Of a DNA stretch of 64,000 nt, positions 20,890 through 32,309 are shown one piece after another; positions within the stretch are counted from its first letter, which is position 1; each line of letters begins with the position of its first letter. The notes beneath the pieces are model-generated. The model was given only the letters and a program-made list of their open reading frames with translations. It ran no database searches and was not told where the DNA came from. Location of the stretch: contig NC_080717.1 in assembly GCF_019097595.1 (NCBI RefSeq), positions 29,404,376 to 29,468,375 of the forward strand, given 5' to 3'. The DNA is from Hemibagrus wyckioides. Taxonomy: Eukaryota; Chordata; Actinopteri; Siluriformes; Bagridae. A program made the translations under genes and the position numbers.

Positions 20890-22184
20890 TAAATGCAAGT
20901 ATATATGGTAAGTATACTATAAGTGCATTTGTTGTTGTTGGGATTTTGAGTGTGACCACACTACTCACACTATTTTTACTACAAAATGGCACAGAACAGT
21001 GGACAAGTATGCGACTTGGGTCGCACCTTAAAACTTGATTGTCTTCTTCGAACAAAGTTTATAATGTTACCATGGCAACTACTTTGCTCTTTGGCCATTT
21101 AGTATCCTAACATTTCCAAATAGATTGCTTTGTAGGTTTTTTTAGTTACCAAGTGCATCAGCAAATGGAGGGTAGATACAAGACAAGTTTCTTATAAACT
21201 TTCAATTTGAATAACTAAATAACTAAGAAATCCAACAGTACTAAGTTCATATTTTTATAAACTGTGAATACATGAACGCTGGTCTTCAGTACTCGGTCCA
21301 GTCCACCTCAGGTTGTGGGCTCGTGGTGAGAATGTGGGTTGCCTGATTACGGAGAGATTAACTAAAATAGCTTCCTGGGAGAAGGGAAAAAAAGACTGTC
21401 ATGTGTTGTTGTGAGGAAAGCAGAAATCTTTCGCACCAGGCTCTGGAAAGCGATTACTGTTAGAACGGCTTGACAGATGGTACTTGGTAGGGTTCTCTAT
21501 ATATCAGCGCAGATAATTTAGCACTGCTTATTGCTAGCTCTTTCCCCTTCGCCTGCCTTTCTCTCTTCTGAGATGAAAACTTCACAGTGAGTTGTTTAAT
21601 AAAGAGAAATACAATATCGGCCATCACCGTAGAACTGTGTGAAGGGAGAAGGGAAAAAGAGATAGTGTTTGCATTCTCCATGCCAAGGTTTGCCAGTGCC
21701 AAATCACAGGCATGGTGGCAGTCCTTCTGTTGAGCTACTCGGTTCAGATTTTCCCAGCAGGACGCTCTCAGATTTCAGAGATCTCCGTCCCGGTGGTTGT
21801 TATTATCCTCTCGACTTCTGAAGCCGGTATCCTCAGACCCGTCAGGCGGCTTAACGCAATCCTGCATGTGGGCTTTGCTAGAAAAAATTGGCTTATTACC
21901 TTCATTCAGTATTTGTCTCAAAACAACTTTGATTAAGGGATTTCACTGGAAAGTGGGTTTAAAGTGCCAGCGTGCGTCTGACATCACAGATTTTTGTGCT
22001 TGAATGGGCTTACTGTGCTGCTTTGTACTCCTAGGGTTTAGAGAGTGTCAGATCCTCCTCAAGATTAGTGCTTTGAACGACACCTTTAAAGCTCACCAGG
22101 CTACGTTCAGTTTTAATATTTACTAAGCCTTCACTTAGTCACACGGTTAAGCCGAACATCTCCAAATGTGGCTTTGTGAAAGAA

Positions 22185-22355
22185 CGTCGTAGCTCAGCGG
22201 TTAAGACGTGGCACTTCTGATTGGAGGTATTCAAATCCTAGGACCACCAAGCTGCCACTGCTGGGCCCTTGAGCAAGGCTCTTAGCCCTCAACAGCTCAG
22301 GTGTATAAATGAGATAAATGTAAGTAGCTGTCTGCCAAATGCCATAAATGTAACC
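22185..22355 (+). mobile_element. tRNA-derived SINE with CATAAATGTAA tail
   Basis: A-box TAGCTCAGCGG at 22190-22200, B-box-like GTATTCAAATCC at 22227-22238, body phrase GGGCCCTTGAGCAAGGCTC, and the tail CTGTCTGCCAAATGCCATAA ATGTAA, a hallmark of a very common fish SINE. A related copy in opposite orientation lies at 52648-52840. Confidence 0.75.
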
Positions 22356-23731
22356 GGAAGGTTGTGAGAACTGCCACTGCCGGGCTTCTGGCTTCTTGTC
22401 TTCTGTCCTGTGTTCTTTTGACAAGTGACCTTGATATCTACCTCGATTTGTTTCCTTCATATGAATGTGTTTTTTAGGAGATGATAAATAAAAGGCAGTG
22501 ATTGACGGGGTGATTGAAAGATAAATGTTGGGTTAGAAATGACAGTCATGAATGTTCCACGCTTTGCAACTTGGACCTGAAGCTTGTACTGAGATTACAG
22601 CCATGTAGCAAAGCCGTGTTTTGTCCTGCTGTAAACCGTCACAACAGACAGCCAGGAGTTTTGTCCTGAGATAGGTTTAGAACTATATTATACTGTATGT
22701 CCTCCATCTCTTCTGGGGAGACTCAGCACAGCAGAAGTAAACGTGTTCTCCTTTCATATATACAGTCATTCGGCCTCCCATGATATACACCTAAAATTTA
22801 TTTGACTATTAATTAACAGAAGAAAATGTTATATTGAGTAAGCGTTTTTTTTTTTAACATTTATTGTCTCCAGTACTGGTCCCAGATGGAGGTAGTTATC
22901 TGGTTTCTCTGTTTTAGATAAGCTGCAGGGTTTTGTTCCAAGACAGAAAAAAGAGTCTAGTGAAGGAACAGCTGTTTATAACAGAATCTAATTTGTTTTG
23001 TGGAACATTAAATGTAACTGTAAACTTATACAAAGTCATCCTTCAATTAATAAAAATGTAATCATGAACAAGTTGCTGATGTGTAAGAGAAATAAAGCGC
23101 TTAGGAGGTGTTACAGGTAAATAATCCCCTTCAGGGTGGTAACAGTAACTCCTCTGCATAACATCAGCCCTCATTAATTATTTATCATTCATTCAATCAT
23201 TTTGTAATAACAACAAACTCGGTCATGAAAGAGTCTGTATACAGTATAATATTTAACATCCAATAGTACCTTCATTATGTTCAGATGATCCACATGACAT
23301 GGTGTAGAGCCACATTGATTTGACACGCAATGACCCTGTCCACATAGCCTGGTCTGTAGCAGTACTGTCATTAAAGTGAAGTAAACAGACATTTGTTTTT
23401 AGCATTTAATTAGTTTATTTGAGCGGGCAGAACAGAGGACACTTGTAATTGGCAAGTCTCTTCTACACCACAGTACGTTACACAGCAATCACTCTGTCCA
23501 GCTTGCATAGTATCTTTTTTTTTAATGAACTTTAAAGGTCTGTTTGGGGATTTCATAATTACTATGTCCTCTGTTTAAGCAAAAGAATTCTTAATTAGGC
23601 AAAAGCAGTGCGCTGTGAGAATACATGAAAGGATGTGGTTCAGTTCCCTTTCAGGAACCATTAGTACCCTAATGAGGATTCAAACAACAAAGCCATAAAA
23701 ATCTGCATTAAATCTTCTCTTTTCTACTTCT

Positions 23732-23734
<3 letters not shown>

Positions 23735-23798
<64 letters not shown>
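23735..23798. repeat. (CT)n microsatellite
   Basis: About 31 uninterrupted CT units in IMMP2L intron 1. Confidence 0.97.
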
Positions 23799-23803
<5 letters not shown>

Positions 23804-25501
23804 GTATGTTTATATCACACTAATAATCTTTTATCATGGTGTATGTCATCACAGTTTGGAATTTAAACAAAATGTTCTCCTCAGAATCACTCATCACTTT
23901 TCTAAAACACCAAAAATGATCATGTGAAATGAAATAAATAACTTAATGAAGTGCAAGTAGCTCAAAGTGTAATAAAAAACAAAAAAAAACAACAGCTGTT
24001 GTATAAAATGGAAATAAGCAGTGATTTGATGAAAAAGCTTCGTGGAAACCAAGCAGTCCTTTTTTATATATTGTTTATATGAAAGAAAGAGAAACAAAGC
24101 CAATAGAAGGACAGCATTCAGTAGGCTAGAGTTATTTTGTATTTATTATTTATAATTATTGATGATACTGATAACGAGGATCATGATTTCAGTCACAAAT
24201 TCTGGTCACTCTGACACCAAGTGCAAGGATACAGTGTAGATATAACAGTCCAGTCAATTTCACAAATCAAAACATCAATAATCTAAATAATTTAATCTAA
24301 CATTCATATGTGTCTCAGCATTTACTACTGCAGTAATAAAAATGTGTAATTAGGAATAAAACATTACCAGTTGTGGTGTTTTAGAAAAAAATCAACAAAT
24401 AATCACAAAGTTGATTTGTTTTCTTTAATTTATTCCTCTTATACCACTGCGATTTTCCAACATTTACAATTATGCATCAGTAATGTGTAATCAGTAATGT
24501 GTAATACTTTTATAGTTTATAGTAGCATTTCTTGTTTTGGAGGATCTGTGAGAAGTTAGTTCCTGTTATCACTTCCATTATAGCAGCTATAAATGTTCCT
24601 CTCGCCAACCTCCGTTTTTTTCCCTATGTCTTCAGTTTAGTTAGACAAAGGAAGACAAAAAAAATGCAGCTTTTTATATTACAAAGAAATGAGAAAGTCC
24701 TGAAGACTCGCTTGTGGAAAGCGTACTGACGTTACGATGCAAAGACACCAGAAACTCTGTTCATAAACGTTAATTAAACATGGCCTTACAGAAGACTCCA
24801 ACCATCTACAGCAGCATCTCCTCAGTGACGAGACAGATTCGCTAAAGCTGCACTCTGCAAGCTCTTCAGGAAATGTACTTCTCTAGTTTATACTTTACTT
24901 TTTGGAAACTTTTTGCTTTTGGAAAATAACCAAATGACACAAATATGACTATTATTTTATCAGTATCATTATCCTCAGTACCACTGAACACTTTACAAAG
25001 CTTTACAGATCAGACTCTTTTTTTTATTATGGAACTCAATTTTTCTGCCACTGTTACTGCTATATCCAATAAATTACAGTTTACAGTCTGTGTCCTGTGT
25101 GTTCACTGTCCTGTGTGTTTATAGTTTTGTGTATTTATTGTCCTGGTATTTAATGTTTTTTGTATTTATTTTCCTTTTCTGTGAAATGTTGCACCAATGT
25201 TTTAATGTATACCAGCTCTATAGAGGAATAACTATAAAAACCCACTTGACTATTTATGTAAAATAAGTGATGTTAATCCTGCCGTATGAATGCAGTTGGG
25301 TGTCTTCACCTGTCTGCTTTTGACATTTCTCCTGTGCCACATGATTGGCTGATAAAAGTGTAAAGGTATTCCTTTTAAAGCAGCTGGTGAGAGTATGACA
25401 GTTTTGATCACTGTAGGTATTTATGAAAGCTGTGCAGAGGTTTTTATAGTGAGTAAACATTATTTAAGAAGCAGTTGCAGTAAATCTTTCTGTCTTTGCA
25501 G

Positions 25502-25639
25502 GACATGGCTCAGACAGCAGGATTTGGACGGAAATATGTGAAAGCGTTTGTGAGCGGGTTTTTTATAGCCGTCCCCGTCACGGTGACGGCGTTGGATCGG
25601 CTCGCTTACGTGGCACGGGTGGAAGGAGCGTCCATGCAG
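25502..25639 (+). CDS. IMMP2L: IMMP2L exon 2, start codon and catalytic serine
   Basis: IMMP2L is the second catalytic subunit of the mitochondrial inner-membrane peptidase, a signal peptidase I-type protease that removes sorting signals from proteins of the intermembrane space. The ATG is at 25505-25507, three bases after the acceptor (TTTGCAG ending at 25501), and 45 codons follow. Residues 14-32 ([19 protein letters not shown]) form the inner-membrane anchor. VEGASMQ at residues 39-45 is the serine box, with Ser43 the expected nucleophile followed by the usual Met. Length and layout match the 175-residue human protein. The donor is GTGAGA at 25640. The catalytic lysine lies in a later exon outside the window. 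Confidence 0.97.
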
Positions 25640-26634
25640 GTGAGAGCTCCGGCTACCTTTTCCTCAGAAAGATTAATCCTCAGCAACGTACTGACGTGAC
25701 GTATTAAAGCTGGACAAATACATACATATTTACAGACATCAAATGATCATTCACTGATATACAATGATTTCTGTTCCAGAGAAACATTAAAGCAAATCAT
25801 TGTTCAGTAAGCAGACTTTAATTTGGTTGTTTGCTGAACAGATGAGCAATACGCCAGATGTTTTTGCCCTCCACCTGTTTAATTCCCCTCTGCTTTTTCA
25901 TCCGTGGCATCACACATCCATTTCTACCGTTTTATTTATGAATGGCTTTCCTGCCTGTTCAGTAAGTAATTAAAAAAAAAGTGAACTCCTTGGACGTTGC
26001 TGAAAGCTGACACCGGTTCAGAATAAGAGAGGATGTCTGAATAAAAATGATAGAGCAACCATCTGTGACAGAGATAAATTCCCCAGCCTCGAGCTCTCGT
26101 CAGGTTATTTATTTTGGAAAAAAAAGCAGATAAGAGATATTCTGTCAATTACCCCGGCAAGCGTGAAATGACTCCCGGAGATCTGGCTTAATGATGCACC
26201 GGATGCCTGTGTGTCATATCAGTGCACTCTCATGCTCGAGAGTCTGTCGTCACACCCAGGTTGTTTCATAAACTGTCACAAAGAGGAAAGCAAACTATTC
26301 TTCTTTAAGGGTTTCATTAGTATGCACCATGTGTGGGTTTGGACTTGGGTGAAACATCAAAGATTTAACAACATGGGAAGTTAGAAGGTTCCAGAAGGTT
26401 GGAAGGTTTTAGGTTTTATAGCAGTCATGGTTTTTTTATTTGTAAAAAAAAAAGCTTTTAGATGGAGCTCTTTATGCACATTGTTTATTGATGTTGACTT
26501 TAAAACTTTAGTTAGATGTTCAAATGACCAAACTTTAAAAGGTAATATCTTCGATAGAATATGTGTCTGTAATATATGTAATATTCACCATGGAGCCATG
26601 CAGTGGATCTACCTAGTTTATTTATTTCAGGCTA

Positions 26635-26637
<3 letters not shown>

Positions 26638-26668
<31 letters not shown>
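26638..26668. repeat. A(31) homopolymer
   Basis: A pure A run. I looked for a retroelement body or processed transcript upstream that could have supplied a poly(A) tail and did not recognise one. Confidence 0.9.
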
Positions 26669-26670
<2 letters not shown>

Positions 26671-26899
26671 ATGGCCCAGAAATGAGCTCCAAACCCATTT
26701 GTCTTTATCTTCAGCTGATATCTTATGTGTTGATTGTAGAGAGGAGGTTGGGGAAAACTCGTCAGTGTTTACTGTGTAATTATCTCACAGGCAGCAGAGA
26801 AATCCTGAAATACTGTAAAATAATTACAAACTGCTGCTTTAAGTTTAATATAGCTCATGCTGAATTTCTAAATGAATTCAAATAGATGATAGGTCTTTT

Positions 26900-26901
<2 letters not shown>

Positions 26902-26949
<48 letters not shown>
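26902..26949. repeat. (TG)n microsatellite, 24 units
   Basis: Uninterrupted TG run about 80 bases before the acceptor of IMMP2L exon 3. Confidence 0.97.
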
Positions 26950-27031
26950 CTGTGTCCTGCTTCAAGTAAAAGCTGAAACTAAGTGGAGAGTGTGTAATAA
27001 AAACTCTTTTTTTTTTTAATCTTCCCATCAG

Positions 27032-27135
27032 CCCTCACTGAACCCTCAGGGAGCCTCGTCGTCTGACGTCGTTCTTCTGAACCGCTGGAGTGTGAGGAAC
27101 TATGAGGTGCAGCGTGGGGACATCGTATCAGTCGT
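27032..27135 (+). CDS. IMMP2L: IMMP2L exon 3
   Basis: Thirty-four codons plus two bases (residues 46-79/80), beginning [19 protein letters not shown] and continuing [14 protein letters not shown]. This is the conserved block after the serine box in signal peptidase-like proteases, and the human protein is very similar here. SDVVLLNRW and RGDIV correspond to the beta-strands around the active site. The acceptor CCATCAG ends at 27031 and the best donor, GTGAGT, starts at 27136, giving exit phase 2. The next exon, carrying the catalytic Lys, is not found in the remaining 36.9 kb. Confidence 0.97.
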
Positions 27136-28389
27136 GTGAGTATCTGAGATTTAATTGACTCGGAGGACATGTGGGACGCGACGGAGTTACATCACATGCA
27201 CTTAATCTGAGAGATATTCCCAACACACACTTCTTTTCTCCTGACCATTAGCTCATGTGGTACACACACACACACACACACACACACGTACACATCAACC
27301 ACTTTTTTATTCTTTTTATACTACTTTTATCAACATTTATCTTGAATTTTCAGCTGGTTTATTTTTCATGTGTCTACACACAATAGCCCATGATATTGAC
27401 ATGAGAGAACTCCCTCCCCCTCTTGCTGTGAAAGCCTTAAAGTAAGTATGAAATGGGTCACGGTTACAGCATAACAGTTTTAGCTTCCTATTGAAGAACT
27501 GTATATAATTATAACATTTCATTACCACACTGAGGTTTGACTTTATTGCTCTCCAATTTTTCTCCCTAGTGGAAGAAAAGAAAAGAGAATTACTACGTGG
27601 TTGAGACGTTCAGATTATCTGTTCATATCCAAATGAGTGCTTGAATATCTGTTAGATTTAATCAACTGATTAGATTTTGAAATTGACCACCAGACAGGGT
27701 GAAGGTCAAAGCAAGGTCAAAATATCTGAAGAGTTCTTCAACAGCTTTCTCTCAGTTTCTCCTACAAAGTACTGACACTTTCATGTTTAGGATCTCAAAG
27801 TCAATTTCCTGGCTTCATATTTTTTCTATGTCATCGATCCATCCATTCTTAGCTTCCTTTCACAATATCTTTGTTTCTGTTTAAAGTGGTTTTAAGTGGA
27901 TTTGAGACAAGAACGAGTGAAGCAGTTGCTTGTTGCTGGTGGGATGCTTGGTTGCATTTCTGTTGTGTCGAGTTCTACTTGTTTCAAATCTTTCTTTTCT
28001 ATTACAGTTAACAATATGATCTTTAATGTAGAAGACAGAATGTGAGTTCTTCTGGTGAGTTGGTTTAAAACCTTTCCCGGGTCGTGTTGCGGCCTGTGGG
28101 ATGCATGTATGACACCTCTGCTTTTTATTAGCTGAGTTAAGAGTGAAATAGAATATCTCAGTCTGGAATAAATTTAGCATTATACAATAATTATTCAGTC
28201 TAATTCTGAACAGTGTGTGTATAGAATTTAGGAAGCAAAATAAATCATCGGATTCCAGATCGTGATTTTTTAAACCTCAGATAACAGATGAGCACAAGTG
28301 CGTTTATCAAATGGCTGGTCTTGTATTTAGGCTTGAGTCCGCCATTTCACTCCTGTTCTCGTGAGTGTGTGTGTGTGAGTGAGAGTAAT
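27136..28389 (+). other. IMMP2L: IMMP2L intron 3, first segment
   Basis: Start of the very long intron. It contains a (CA)n run at 27262-27287. I see no other repeat that I can name and no coding frame. Confidence 0.75.
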
Positions 28390-28497
28390 AGAGAGAGAGA
28401 CAGAGAGAGAGACAGAGAGAGAGACAGAGAGAGAGACAGAGAGAGAGAGAGACAGAGAGAGAGACAGAGAGAGAGGGAGACAGAGAGAGAGAGAGAG
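28390..28497. repeat. (GAGAGACA)n minisatellite
   Basis: GA-rich array with regular CA interruptions, mostly GACAGAGAGAGA units. The long frames in this array on both strands are simple-repeat artefacts. Confidence 0.92.
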
Positions 28498-28499
28498 TG

Positions 28500-29230
28500 T
28501 AAAAGAGAGTGAGAGCTCGGGAGAGAGAGTGATGCCAGCCATGCCTGTAGATGGTCCAAATTAGAGTCTCATGTCCTACTCAATTTCCTGCTTTCTGCTT
28601 TAATTGTGATGTGAGAAACGAGAATTCTGGCCGCAGGTGGATCCTTCAGAGACACTTTCACACCGAGTGGTCACCTCTGAGTGCAGGTTACACACACCTC
28701 TCTGAGCTGGGAGACAAGGTGCTCTGTGCTCTCCCTCATTTGCCTGTTCACATCCAGCAGCCTGTCGACATAACTCTGCTGTAAGTCAGGCAGCACAGGC
28801 TATTAGCTCCACTCCAATTAGCCAAGTACGCTCTTGTCTGGACCGCTGAGGGAGGCCACAAGTATTAGCTTTAAAAGTTCTCATTGATCAAGTACATGGC
28901 CAGCTGAGCCCTGTTTATGTCTGGCTTTTTGCTCTCATTCAGATGCCAGTACTCAACTAAAAGCATCTTCTGATGGATCTTGTTTGTTTTGAACTCAACA
29001 CTTTACTCAAATATGCGTGTATTAGTTGCACTGTCAGCATTGTCTATTTTTAATTTATATAAAAGCTTTTAAAATTAAATTTATATTGTAATTTCTTACT
29101 GAATAATTTAATGCAGCCGAATGTTATACACTGTTACTACACTGAATACTACAGTGTTATTACTGCCACAATAGCAGAAATAAAATACATCAGTAATATG
29201 AATCTATTAATTCCATAATTAGTATTTTTA

Positions 29231-29232
<2 letters not shown>
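28500..29232 (+). other. IMMP2L: IMMP2L intron, unique-looking segment
   Basis: No gene or repeat recognised. The stretch 28790-28940 (CTCCACTCCAATTAGCCAAG and following) has the low-repeat, homeodomain-site-containing look of conserved non-coding sequence, but this cannot be judged without alignment. Confidence 0.5.

Positions 29233-29293
<61 letters not shown>
29233..29293. repeat. Head-to-head (ATT)n/(AAT)n palindrome
   Basis: An ATT run from 29233 to 29261 is followed with no spacer by an AAT run from 29262 to 29293. The two arms of about 29 bases are perfect inverted repeats and could form a hairpin in RNA or a cruciform in DNA. Confidence 0.95.
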
Positions 29294-29295
<2 letters not shown>

Positions 29296-30391
29296 GTAGT
29301 AATATGTTCGCAAATATAAAAAATACATAGAATTCTTTATAAAATAATTCAAATAATGATAACAAAAAATAAGAAATACATAAATAACTGAAAAAGTAGA
29401 ACCACACAACGTGTTCATAAACCAGAAACTGACACCTCATGTTTGTTTGTTTTTAAAGACGAGGCATAAGCTGTATTGGCTTTATAAAAACAAAACAAGA
29501 AAAAAAGGCATTAACCCTTATTTCTGAGTCAGGGAATTTAAAAAGATTGTCTTTCTCATAGTGTTTCTGAGCTGTTGTGAGTGGTGTAACTGTACCTCAC
29601 ACTCAGAGCCATCACAATGGGCAGATTGAAATTTTAGCTGAAAGACAACTCCGAGACCACGAGACAGATCACACAGCAAAATACACAGATCAGTCAGAGA
29701 CATGGAACAGCTCAGGTAATAAAAATACACACAAGAAAAGCACAGAGGTGTGACAGTTCTGTTGTTTATAATGGGTTTTTTTTCAGCTGGAGTGTTAGAG
29801 AGATATTAAACAGCTACTATCAGCCTCAGAGCTGCTCTAAACACCATGAGGAGAGGAAACTCACACCACAGTGCTGAGGTTCTAACACAACTCTACTACT
29901 GATGAGGCAACAATAACAGCAGATAATTACGTCCTCAGAGTCTTTAATACACGGCTGTGTCTGAAACCACATCACAATGAGTACACAAACTGTGTTGTTA
30001 TTGTTTGGACCACTTACTATGTGTTTTAGAACATAATAATAACAATAATAATAATATACACACATGTTTAAACAGTGTAATCATCACTACATGACTGTAC
30101 ACTACCATGTTATTCACTCATTTTCAATCTGTTTATATTTTATTATAAAACTATAAGATATTACCAGACCTGTCATTTTGCGTATTTGTCTCCAAAACCT
30201 TATGGTTTATTACTCAAAAATATGCCAAAAGAGCAGTGTTTTTCTAACAAAACTATTAAAAGCTATTATCGAAAAGATATATTAAATCTGGAATAATTTG
30301 CTCTGGTGTTTTGGACTCTGTGATATTAAGTGATTCGACTTGTAAGCCTCGCCTCTTCAACAAATCTCTCATTTGTTTTTTAATTTATGTA
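29294..30391 (+). other. IMMP2L: IMMP2L intron, segment before the RTE-like insertion
   Basis: AT-rich. The stretch near 29940-29970 (GGCTGTGTCTGAAACCACAT) resembles a phrase common in fish dispersed repeats. Nothing else is recognised. Confidence 0.55.
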
Positions 30392-30406
30392 AGGTAAAAC
30401 TTGTCA
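30392..30406. repeat. Target-site duplication (left) of RTE-like LINE
   Basis: AGGTAAAACTTGTCA, identical over 15 bases to 30951-30965. Confidence 0.95.
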
Positions 30407-30950
30407 AGAGGTAAAGAAGCGAGTGCAGGCAGGTTGGAATGGGTGGAGAAAGGTGTCAGGAGGTCTGTGTGATGGAAAAATCTCAGCGAGAATCAAGGGA
30501 AAGGTGTACAAGGCAGTGGTGAGACCGGCCATGCTGTATGGTTTAGAGACAGTGTCACTGAGACAGAGACAGGAGTCAGAGCTGGAGGTAGCAGAGCTGA
30601 AGATGTTGAGGTTCTCTTTGGGAGGGACACGGTTGGACAGGATTAGGAACGAGGACATCAGAGGGACAGCTCATGTTGGACGTTTGGGGGACAAAGTTAG
30701 GGAGGACAGATTAAGGTGGTTTGGACATGTCCAGAGGAGGGAGAGTGAGGATATTGGTAGGAGAATGTTGGACATGGAGCTGCCAGGCAGGAGGAAAAGA
30801 GGAAGACCAAAGAGGAGAGATATGGATGGAATAAATGAGGATATGAATCTAGTGGGTGTAAGTGTTGAGGATGCAGAAGATAGGGATAGGTGGAGAGAGA
30901 TGATTCACTGTGGAGACCCCTGAAGGGAAAAGCCCAAAGAAGAAGTAGTG
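30407..30950 (+). mobile_element. RTE-like non-LTR retrotransposon, 5'-truncated, with 15-bp target duplication
   Basis: A 544-base insertion bounded exactly by the 15-base duplication AGGTAAAACTTGTCA. It contains only the C-terminal end of the reverse transcriptase frame and a very short 3' UTR ending GACCCCTGAAGGGAAAAGCC CAAAGAAGAAG. Severe 5' truncation plus a perfect target duplication is the usual product of target-primed reverse transcription. The intact frame and the perfect duplication suggest a fairly recent event. Assignment to the RTE group is from the protein style and is provisional. Confidence 0.9.
30411..30923 (+). pseudogene. C-terminal fragment of LINE reverse transcriptase
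   Basis: An uninterrupted frame of about 170 codons ends at TGA 30921-30923. It includes ARIKGKVYKAVVRPAMLYGL, RLRWFGHVQRRESEDIGRRM and GRRKRGRPKRR. These are typical of the region after the catalytic domain in RTE-like fish LINEs; the YGLET-type and WFGHVQRR motifs are widely seen. The catalytic YADD box and everything upstream are absent because of truncation, so it is a dead fragment with no ATG of its own. Confidence 0.88.
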
Positions 30951-30965
30951 AGGTAAAACTTGTCA
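30951..30965. repeat. Target-site duplication (right) of RTE-like LINE
   Basis: Exact 15-base partner of 30392-30406. Confidence 0.95.
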
Positions 30966-32263
30966 GTGTATACTTGACTTAGGTAACATTATACTGTATA
31001 TATTCAACATCACTGAATTATATTTATTAGAAATAGAATCAAATAAGTTTGGCTGAAAAGAAATGGGTTTTCAACCTAAAAGAGACAAAAAGGATAAATA
31101 TATCCATATTTATCCAAATATAATCCATAAAAGAATAAATAAGTGTACAAACGAGTGTCAAAAAATAATGTTAAAGATTTCTTCTTAAACCAGTCAGTTC
31201 TAGGGATGTGTTTGCAGACTCTGATCAGCAGAATAACAGGAAACATGTTAGCTATGTAGAAGTTACACAACTGATTTGAAAAAAGGTATTACGTAGAAAA
31301 TACCATGGAGCTGATAATATTATTCCTCCCTCTCCTGCTCACTTTAAACCTGAAATGGTGGAAATGCTCACTTTATTTTTTTTTGCAGTGAATATTTAAC
31401 AAGCTTATAAACCAGTGAAATTATTGCAACATATTAGTAAACACAAGCAGCACTAGTTTTCAAGCTTTACCAGTCTGATCCAAAATTAGATGCCTAATCA
31501 TGTAAACATGTGTCCTTCGCTTACTCTCAGAAGCTTGGAGAGTGGAGGAGTAGCCATCACATAATCACTCCCAGCAGTGGTTTCCAAATATTTGCGTTGG
31601 GACTGATTCACATATTTTGGATTGGTATGTGAAGTGCTAGACAGAAGGAGTCTCCGGATCATGTCTTGACCCAAAGATGGCAGTCTTCCCTTACAGGGAA
31701 ATAGATGGCGCTATTTTTGGAAGGCTTGAGTGTAAATGGTAAGAGGTCTAGAAAAGCATGTTCTTGTGGAGTGGTAGATGTAGTAGGATCTGTCTAAAAC
31801 TGAGATTTTTAGTTTTTAGCATTTAGTAGTTTACTTAAAAAAAAATACTGAAAGCAGTAGTTTTTTTTGTATTTTAGTTTTTATGTTGATTTTTTATTTA
31901 TTTCTCGGTGTATTTAACAGAATCAGTTATGGCTTAGTCTATAAATATTTGCAGAGTGACAGTTGGTGTTTTATTTTTCTAATGAACCGAATTTGAAAAG
32001 AAACCATGCTGTGAGGTTAATGTGCAAGATGACAGCTTTAATGTGAGGGTACTTGGATATATATCAGGGAAGCATATAGGAATAACAGCTCCTTTTATAA
32101 ACGGTAAACAAAAACAACATGATCATAAATAACAAACATTAAATTAAATAATATTGGAAAACCAATAATATGTTGACTGTCATGTTTAGTTTTATGCAAA
32201 ATTTTTCAGGAAAAAACGGGGACTTGTAAGTTGCCACTCCTTGCAGAATCTTTTAAATTTATT

Positions 32264-32309
<46 letters not shown>

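Larger units (their letters stand above)
17663..25501 (+). other. IMMP2L: IMMP2L intron 1 (5' UTR intron)
   Basis: A 7.8-kb intron. It holds the hAT remnant at 20050-20889, a SINE at 22185-22355 and a (CT)n run at 23735-23798. The AT-rich stretches 17930-20050, 20890-22180, 22360-23735 and 23800-25500 show no convincing coding frames or repeats that I can name. 21430-21720 and 24780-24850 look like unique sequence. Confidence 0.65.
25640..27031 (+). other. IMMP2L: IMMP2L intron 2
   Basis: A 1.4-kb intron with a 31-base A run at 26638-26668 and a (GT)n run at 26902-26949. The segment 25700-26640 is otherwise featureless. Confidence 0.8.

Noticed and set aside
26638..26668. Poly(A) run as the tail of a processed pseudogene
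   Set aside because: The upstream sequence does not resemble any gene or retroelement I recognise and no flanking duplication is evident.
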